Assembly (NCBI GenBank): GCA_965660195.1
Contig: CBFHZM010000031.1
Location: 1-18,323, forward strand
Direction of reading: 5' to 3'
DNA from: JAYODZ01 sp965660195
GTDB lineage: Bacteria > Pseudomonadota > Alphaproteobacteria > RS24
Length of the DNA stretch: 18,323 bases
Under the pieces are notes generated by a model. It saw nothing but the letters and a program-made list of their open reading frames with translations, did not search any database and was not told the DNA's origin. A program made the position numbers and the translations under genes. Shown in pieces: positions 14,253-18,323 of this stretch. Numbering within the stretch: the stretch's first letter is position 1; each line of letters starts with the position of its first letter.

Positions 14253-14903
14253 TTACGCTGGGATACCTTCGCGGTAGCTGACATAAGCCGCATAAATATG
14301 AGATTTAACGACGGACTCCGCCCAATTCGCGTCACCCTTAGAAAAAGCCCGCACCAAAGCACGGTGATCTTCATTCGATTGCTGAACCCGCTCCCGATTA
14401 AAATTTTTGGCAGTCTTGTGTACAACAGGAGGTGGCGATAGGGCAGGCATTAGGTCGGAAAGTCGCTGATTATTGGCGATTTCATAGAGTTGGTTGTGAA
14501 AGGCTTGATTGAGGTTGAGAAAGCGCTCAGCTAAGACCAAAGGGTCTTGCTCCTGCGCGATCACCCGCGCCATCTCCTCTGTGTTCAGTACCAGCTCAGT
14601 CAGTCCTGAGGACGAAATTTTTTCCGCCACCAGACGCACAATCAGCCCTTCCATACGGGCGCGCGCTTCATACACTTCCTTCACTTCTTCATCGGACCAG
14701 GATTTAACCCAAGCGCCCTGATTTTTGCGCTGCAAGACATACCCTTCAAAGGAGAGTTGACGCAAGGCATCACGCACGGGGGTGCGGCTGACGTCGCATA
14801 GCCGTACCATGGCCTCTTCGCTGATTTTCTCGCCCTGAACTAGATCGCCATCGATGATCGATTTACGAATAATTCGATAGGCAATGTCCGACGCATTTGT
14901 CAT
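14253..14903 (-). CDS. GntR-family transcriptional regulator, FCD subfamily
   Basis: A 216-residue repressor-type regulator. The N-terminal winged helix-turn-helix includes ISEEAMVRLCDVSRTPVRDA (27-46) and LSFEGYVLQRKNQGAWV (50-66). The C-terminal FCD helical domain follows, with EVYEARARMEG (76-86), NQAFHNQLYEIANNQRL (132-148), EDHRAL (178-183) and KSHI (200-203). FCD proteins often bind a metal and a small carboxylate ligand; here His136, His180 and His202 are present, while the first ligand, usually Asp, is Asn132. AGGGGG lies before the ATG. The CoA-transferase operon begins downstream behind a palindromic operator, so this protein most likely represses it until a substrate or acyl-CoA binds. 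Similar half-sites before hyuA and the EamA gene suggest a wider but unproven regulon. Confidence 0.88.
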   Translation of the reverse strand: MTNASDIAYRIIRKSIIDGDLVQGEKISEEAMVRLCDVSRTPVRDALRQLSFEGYVLQRKNQGAWVKSWSDEEVKEVYEARARMEGLIVRLVAEKISSSGLTELVLNTEEMARVIAQEQDPLVLAERFLNLNQAFHNQLYEIANNQRLSDLMPALSPPPVVHKTAKNFNRERVQQSNEDHRALVRAFSKGDANWAESVVKSHIYAAYVSYREGIPA

Positions 14904-14931
14904 GTCAGCCCCCTAGCTCACCAGTCACAAG

Positions 14932-14997
14932 GTAATGATCGTCGATCCGGATCGCAATCATTACTTCGTGTCCAATAACATATGATTGTAATGATTG
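14932..14997. repeat. Cluster of inverted repeats before the DUF411 gene
   Basis: Three copies of an 8- to 10-base unit lie in the gap between the divergent regulator and DUF411 genes. GTAATGAT (14932-14939) and ATCATTAC (14957-14964) flank the perfect 12-bp palindrome CGATCCGGATCG (14943-14954), together a near-perfect hairpin. CAATCATTAC (14955-14964) and GTAATGATTG (14988-14997) form a second, perfect 10-bp inverted repeat. The layout suggests a multi-site operator, possibly for a metal-responsive regulator, but the protein is unknown. TTGACG at 15007-15012 could be a -35, without a good -10. Confidence 0.5.
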
Positions 14998-15112
14998 TGC
15001 TTTAAGTTGACGTTCCTGGACTTTACGTTCAATCTGTTCTTAGAGCGGCTACCAAGCCCCTTTATTGTGTTACTGCGTCTTGAAATAATCCAATAAATTA
15101 AAGGACATGCTA

Positions 15113-15607
15113 ATGCAAACACCTCTCAAACTTCGTGCCGGACGCCGCTTATTTTTAGCCTCGCTGGTGGCTGTTTCGGCAACGGCTTTGCTCCCTAACA
15201 TATCGGCTGCTAACCCGTCTGCGCGCTACCCCACGATGCAAGTGTTTAAATCGCCCTATTGTGGTTGCTGTACGGCTTGGGTTGAGCATATTTCCAATGC
15301 TGGTTTTCACGCCAAAACCGTCAATATCCGGGATGTCGCTTTGAACAATTTGAAAGCCAAATATGGCATTGCCGCTAAGTACGCCTCCTGTCATACGGCA
15401 ATCATTGCTGGTTATGTGGTTGAGGGGCATGTGCCCGCTGGCGATATAAAGACCTTGTTAGATATGCGGCCAAAGATTGCTGGTTTGGCGGTACCTGGTA
15501 TGCCGTTGGGGTCACCTGGAATGGAGCATGGTCCGCACAGCGAGACCTTCGCAACCTTGCAGATTGCAAAGGACGGCATAGCCAGCGTTTTCAATATTCA
15601 CAATTAA
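15113..15607 (+). CDS. Exported DUF411 family metal-associated protein
   Basis: A 164-residue DUF411 protein. The N-terminus AGRRLFLASLVAVSATALLP is a signal peptide; GRRLFL resembles a twin-arginine motif, and cleavage near the Ala residues at 32-33 is plausible. The mature part shows SPYCGCC (47-53) with Cys50, Cys52 and Cys53, ASCHTA (91-96), GYVVEGHVP (100-108) and GLAVPGMPLGSPGME (124-138), all family hallmarks. DUF411 proteins are often found with copper-resistance genes, and the Cys, His and Met residues fit metal binding in the periplasm, but the function is not established. ATG 15113 is preferred over ATG 15107 because AAGGA (15101-15105) is then correctly spaced. No copper genes are adjacent; the repeat cluster upstream may control it. 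Confidence 0.82.
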   Translation: MQTPLKLRAGRRLFLASLVAVSATALLPNISAANPSARYPTMQVFKSPYCGCCTAWVEHISNAGFHAKTVNIRDVALNNLKAKYGIAAKYASCHTAIIAGYVVEGHVPAGDIKTLLDMRPKIAGLAVPGMPLGSPGMEHGPHSETFATLQIAKDGIASVFNIHN

Positions 15608-15700
15608 TAAATGCTGGTGATCAGCGAAAGCTTCGGTTGCCGCCAGCCACCGTCGGGGCTAAACTTTTAAGCATAGTGTGACCATTGGGGAGGGGGAGCC

Positions 15701-16108
15701 ATGATTACAGGTTCGTGCTTATGTGGCCAATTGAGTTATGAATTGGATGAGGGATCGGCGGTGGGCGGCCTTCACTGCCATTGCACTGACTGCCGCAAAG
15801 CGACCGGATCGGGAAAGGCGAGCATTATCAACTTTCCAAAATCGGCCGTAAAATTAGCTGGCAACTTCAAAACCTACGAGACCGTCGGAACCGGCGGTAT
15901 GCACATTCAGCGCGGCTTTTGCCCAGATTGCGGGTCGCAACTCCTAACGCTCGTAGGAGAAATGCCCGATAATATTTTCATCAAAGCTGGCACTATGGAT
16001 GACAGCAGCTGGACGCAATTCGATATTTCGATCTGGGGGGATTCGGCACAAGAATGGTCGCCGGCTGATGCCCGCCTGCCCGTTATGCCGCAAAATATGA
16101 CGTCTTAA
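15701..16108 (+). CDS. GFA/CENP-V family zinc-binding protein
   Basis: A 135-residue member of the GFA (glutathione-dependent formaldehyde-activating enzyme / CENP-V) family. Zinc ligands are visible as Cys6 and Cys8 (GSCLCG), Cys26, Cys28 and Cys31 (LHCHCTDCRK) and Cys74 and Cys77 (GFCPDCGS), the usual two-site pattern. Length is typical. GGGGAGGGGGAG just before the ATG is a strong ribosome site. The family was named for an enzyme thought to condense formaldehyde with glutathione, but most members have no proven activity, so a formaldehyde role should not be assumed. It stands 93 bp after the DUF411 gene in the same direction; co-transcription is possible, a functional link is not shown. 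The gap itself holds nothing recognisable beyond the ribosome site. Confidence 0.87.
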   Translation: MITGSCLCGQLSYELDEGSAVGGLHCHCTDCRKATGSGKASIINFPKSAVKLAGNFKTYETVGTGGMHIQRGFCPDCGSQLLTLVGEMPDNIFIKAGTMDDSSWTQFDISIWGDSAQEWSPADARLPVMPQNMTS

Positions 16109-16190
16109 AAATTTTCTGAGAGGCGCCGCCGTGGACCAGCTGCGGCGGGCGAGAATTGAAACGCGATTTGTATTGATGAGTGAGGGGTAG

Positions 16191-17069
16191 ATGTCGTTAT
16201 TAAATGATATGTCATGGGTCCTAGCTTTCCGAAGCTTTGAGGTTACCCAATTTATGGAAGCTGTAACCTTGATTGGCTATGGCCCGTTCTTGATCACATT
16301 TATGTGTTTTGGCTATTTCTTCTTCCCCGCCCGCATGTTCAACCAAGCCGTCTTATTATTTTTCGTTTCGGTCTTGGTCAATATTCTGCTGAAGGACTAC
16401 TTCCAGGATGCACGGCCCGATGCGATGTATCGCGTCGATATGCGTGCTGGTAGCAGTTACGGCTGGCCGAGCGGGCATGCGCAAATTGCGATCACGCTGT
16501 GGGGCTTTCTGGCGCTGCAGACGCGGCAGAGTTTGCTGCGGCTGTTATGTGTAACGCTGATTATTTTAATTATTGCCAGCCGTCTATATCTCGGCGTTCA
16601 TGACCTTGCAGATGTCATTGGAGGAACGCTGATCGGTCTGGGCTTGTTGTGGCTATGGGTCGCGCGGCCTGGGCCATTGGCAGAATTGGCGAAGTTGCCC
16701 GCGCGGTCGGCTGTTATCTTGGTCGTGCTTGTGCATTTGGCTTATTACATATTCTATCCAGCCCACGCCGATCATCCTGCGCCACTTTGGATCATGGGGC
16801 TGATGGCTGGCTGGCTGATTGGCCTTTGGTTGGTCGGGATCAATCACATGCGAAACGGCTTGATCGGCCGCTTGTTGGTCGCCAGTGGCGCCGGCGTGGT
16901 TGGTTTTTTCGGCATGGTTTTTACCACCCGATTGGCTAAGACAATCAGCTTGGAGGGCGCCTTAGATGACCTTGCAACCTATGGCTTGGGTGCGGCACTC
17001 AGCCTCGCGATTACCCTCGTGATCCCTGTTATTCTGCGGCGACTGGGGCTGGCATCGGCGTCAGCGTAA
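16191..17069 (+). CDS. PAP2-family membrane phosphatase
   Basis: A 292-residue membrane protein with about seven or eight hydrophobic segments. The three phosphatase motifs of the PAP2 superfamily are present: KDYFQDARP with Lys68 and Arg75, PSGH at 93-96, and SRLYLGVHDLADV at 130-142 with Arg131, His137 and Asp141. His96 and His137 would act in phosphoryl transfer. Substrates in the family include phosphatidic acid, undecaprenyl pyrophosphate and other lipid phosphates, and the catalytic side faces the periplasm. The C-terminal hydrophobic region after about residue 165 extends beyond the core domain and has no motif I can name. GAGGGG before the ATG is the ribosome site. The monooxygenase gene begins 31 bp downstream, so the two may share a transcript. 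Confidence 0.9.
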   Translation: MSLLNDMSWVLAFRSFEVTQFMEAVTLIGYGPFLITFMCFGYFFFPARMFNQAVLLFFVSVLVNILLKDYFQDARPDAMYRVDMRAGSSYGWPSGHAQIAITLWGFLALQTRQSLLRLLCVTLIILIIASRLYLGVHDLADVIGGTLIGLGLLWLWVARPGPLAELAKLPARSAVILVVLVHLAYYIFYPAHADHPAPLWIMGLMAGWLIGLWLVGINHMRNGLIGRLLVASGAGVVGFFGMVFTTRLAKTISLEGALDDLATYGLGAALSLAITLVIPVILRRLGLASASA

Positions 17070-17100
17070 TGATCGGAGTGCTCGGGTAGGGGGAAGTACA

Positions 17101-18323
17101 ATGAGTGATAAAATTTGTATCATCGGGGCTGGCTGTTCAGGGTTTACCGTGGCCAAACGCTTGAAGCAGGCGGGGCTCGCTTATGATCAATTTGAAGCCT
17201 CCGATGATATTGGCGGCAATTGGTACCATAACAACCCCAATGGCATGTCCGCGTGTTATCAATCCTTACATATTGACACCTCGAAATATCGTTTGGCCTT
17301 TGAAGACTTTCCAGTACCCGACGATTGGCCGGATTTTCCGCATCACTCATTAATGCTGTCTTATTTTCGCGATTATGTGGCGCATTTTGGATTGCGAGAC
17401 AATATCACCTTCAACACCCGTGTTGAGGATGTCGCGCGTGATGCTACAGGGGCTTATCAAGTTACCCTATCAAACGGCGAGAGCCGCCAGTATCGTGCTG
17501 TCGTGGTCGCCAATGGGCACCATTGGGATCCGAAAATTCCCACCGAGTATCAGGGACGCTTTGAAGGGATCCAGTTTCACAGTCACGCTTACGACTCGCC
17601 CTTTGCGCCGCATGATTTGCGTGGCAAACGCGTCCTCATTGTCGGTGTCGGCAATTCGGCCATGGATATTGCCTCTGAGGTGTCGCAACGTCCGATCGCT
17701 GCCAAATGTTTCGTTTCAACCCGCCGCGGCGTGTGGGTCCTGCCGAAATATCTTAACGGACAGCCCGCTGATAAAGCCTTATTGCCGGGGTGGGTGCCGA
17801 TGAAGCTCGGTCGTCTTTTAGCGGCAACGATGATTAAGAAACGCGTTGGTGCAATGGAGAATTTCGGTCTGCCAAAGCCCGATCATGATCCATTGACCGC
17901 GCACCCCTCCGTTTCAGGTGAATTCCTAACACGCCTCGGTTCTGGAGATATTGAAATACGCCCAGGGATTGAGCGATTGCGGTCCAACGGTGTCGAGTTC
18001 GCCGACGGTACATCGGAGGAGGTCGATGTCATTATCTGGGCAACGGGCTATAGAATAAGTTTCCCCTTCCTTAAGCAAAATGATCTCGCGGTAGACGAAA
18101 ATCGGTTCCCACTCTATCGGCGAATGGTGCGACCGGGTTGGGAGAATTTGTTTTTCGTGGGTTTAGCACAACCTTTACCAACACTCGTCAATTTGGCGGA
18201 ACAGCAATCGAAGTTTGTTGTCGCCGTCTTGCAAGGCGATGTCGAACTCCCCAGCGATGCCGAAATGGAGCGTCGCATTTTGCAGGACGAGAAACGCTAT
18301 CTCGGGCATTATTACAATAGTGA
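17101..18323 (+). CDS. Flavin-containing monooxygenase, 3' end outside window
   Basis: An open frame of 407 codons running off the window end without a stop. The N-terminal FAD motif is IIGAGCSG (7-14), then EASDDIGGNW. The FMO identifying sequence FEGIQFHSHAY (154-164) fits FxGxxxHxxxY. The NADPH site is GVGNSAMD (182-189), and ATGY is present in IIWATGYRI. The late block QPLPTLVNLAEQQ is also family-like. The protein should be nearly complete, since FMOs run to roughly 430-500 residues. It would add one oxygen atom to a nucleophilic N or S, or act as a Baeyer-Villiger enzyme on a ketone, with NADPH and oxygen; trimethylamine monooxygenase is one possible member type. GGGGGAAG lies before the ATG, 31 bp after the PAP2 gene. 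Confidence 0.9.
   Translation, partial: MSDKICIIGAGCSGFTVAKRLKQAGLAYDQFEASDDIGGNWYHNNPNGMSACYQSLHIDTSKYRLAFEDFPVPDDWPDFPHHSLMLSYFRDYVAHFGLRDNITFNTRVEDVARDATGAYQVTLSNGESRQYRAVVVANGHHWDPKIPTEYQGRFEGIQFHSHAYDSPFAPHDLRGKRVLIVGVGNSAMDIASEVSQRPIAAKCFVSTRRGVWVLPKYLNGQPADKALLPGWVPMKLGRLLAATMIKKRVGAMENFGLPKPDHDPLTAHPSVSGEFLTRLGSGDIEIRPGIERLRSNGVEFADGTSEEVDVIIWATGYRISFPFLKQNDLAVDENRFPLYRRMVRPGWENLFFVGLAQPLPTLVNLAEQQSKFVVAVLQGDVELPSDAEMERRILQDEKRYLGHYYNS

Noticed and set aside
14415..14424. TTGTGTACAA inside the regulator gene as an autoregulatory operator
   Set aside because: It resembles the 14183-14198 operator but lies deep in coding sequence far from the regulator's start; chance codon use explains it better.
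16124..16147. Hairpin CGCCGC/GCGGCG after the GFA gene as intrinsic terminator
   Set aside because: The stem is six base pairs with a 12-base loop and no run of T follows on either strand.
17375..17803. A 142-codon open frame within the monooxygenase gene
   Set aside because: It is in another frame of a gene with complete FMO motifs and has no recognisable domain of its own.

Overview
The window looks like an accessory catabolic region of an alphaproteobacterium. This rests on family content (FCD-type GntR regulator, class III CoA-transferase, ATP-dependent hydantoinase pair, Rieske oxygenase, DUF35/thiolase pair), moderate base composition, Shine-Dalgarno starts and dense packing on both strands. 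A marine heterotroph would fit, but the sequence does not settle the lineage below class. No rRNA, tRNA, insertion sequence, phage gene or CRISPR array was seen. Coding density is very high.

Region 1 (1-3770), acyl-CoA and oxygenase chemistry. On the plus strand are the 3' end of a DUF35 OB-fold protein and, starting directly after its stop codon, an SCP-x type thiolase. Facing them on the minus strand is a two-gene operon of a short-chain dehydrogenase and a Rieske oxygenase alpha subunit. The thiolase and Rieske stop codons overlap.

Region 2 (3770-11072), a probable ring-amide (hydantoin-like) degradation locus. On the minus strand hyuA, hyuB and a divergent YrdC/Sua5-domain gene form one operon. 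An N-carbamoylsarcosine-amidase-like hydrolase lies on the plus strand, ending 6 bp from the YrdC-like gene. Divergent from it is an operon of a class I aminotransferase and a small CoA-binding protein. Read together, HyuAB could open a cyclic amide with ATP, the cysteine hydrolase could remove the carbamoyl group, and the aminotransferase could convert the resulting amino acid to an oxo acid. An EamA transporter is divergent from hyuA. The role of the YrdC-like protein here is unknown and is the most unusual part of the window.

Region 3 (12060-14903), a regulated CoA module on the minus strand: a GntR/FCD regulator, then a class III CoA-transferase (CaiB/BaiF) and an HMG-CoA-lyase-like aldolase. 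Just before the CoA-transferase is a near-consensus promoter (TTGACA, 17 bp, TATATT) whose -10 overlaps a perfect 16-bp palindrome around GTATAC. This is the clearest regulatory site in the window and the likely operator of the GntR protein.

Region 4 (14904-18323), unrelated plus-strand genes: an exported DUF411 metal-associated protein preceded by a cluster of inverted repeats, a GFA/CENP-V family zinc protein, a PAP2 membrane phosphatase and a flavin-containing monooxygenase cut by the window edge. All functions are inferred from motifs and family resemblance; no search or computation was run.
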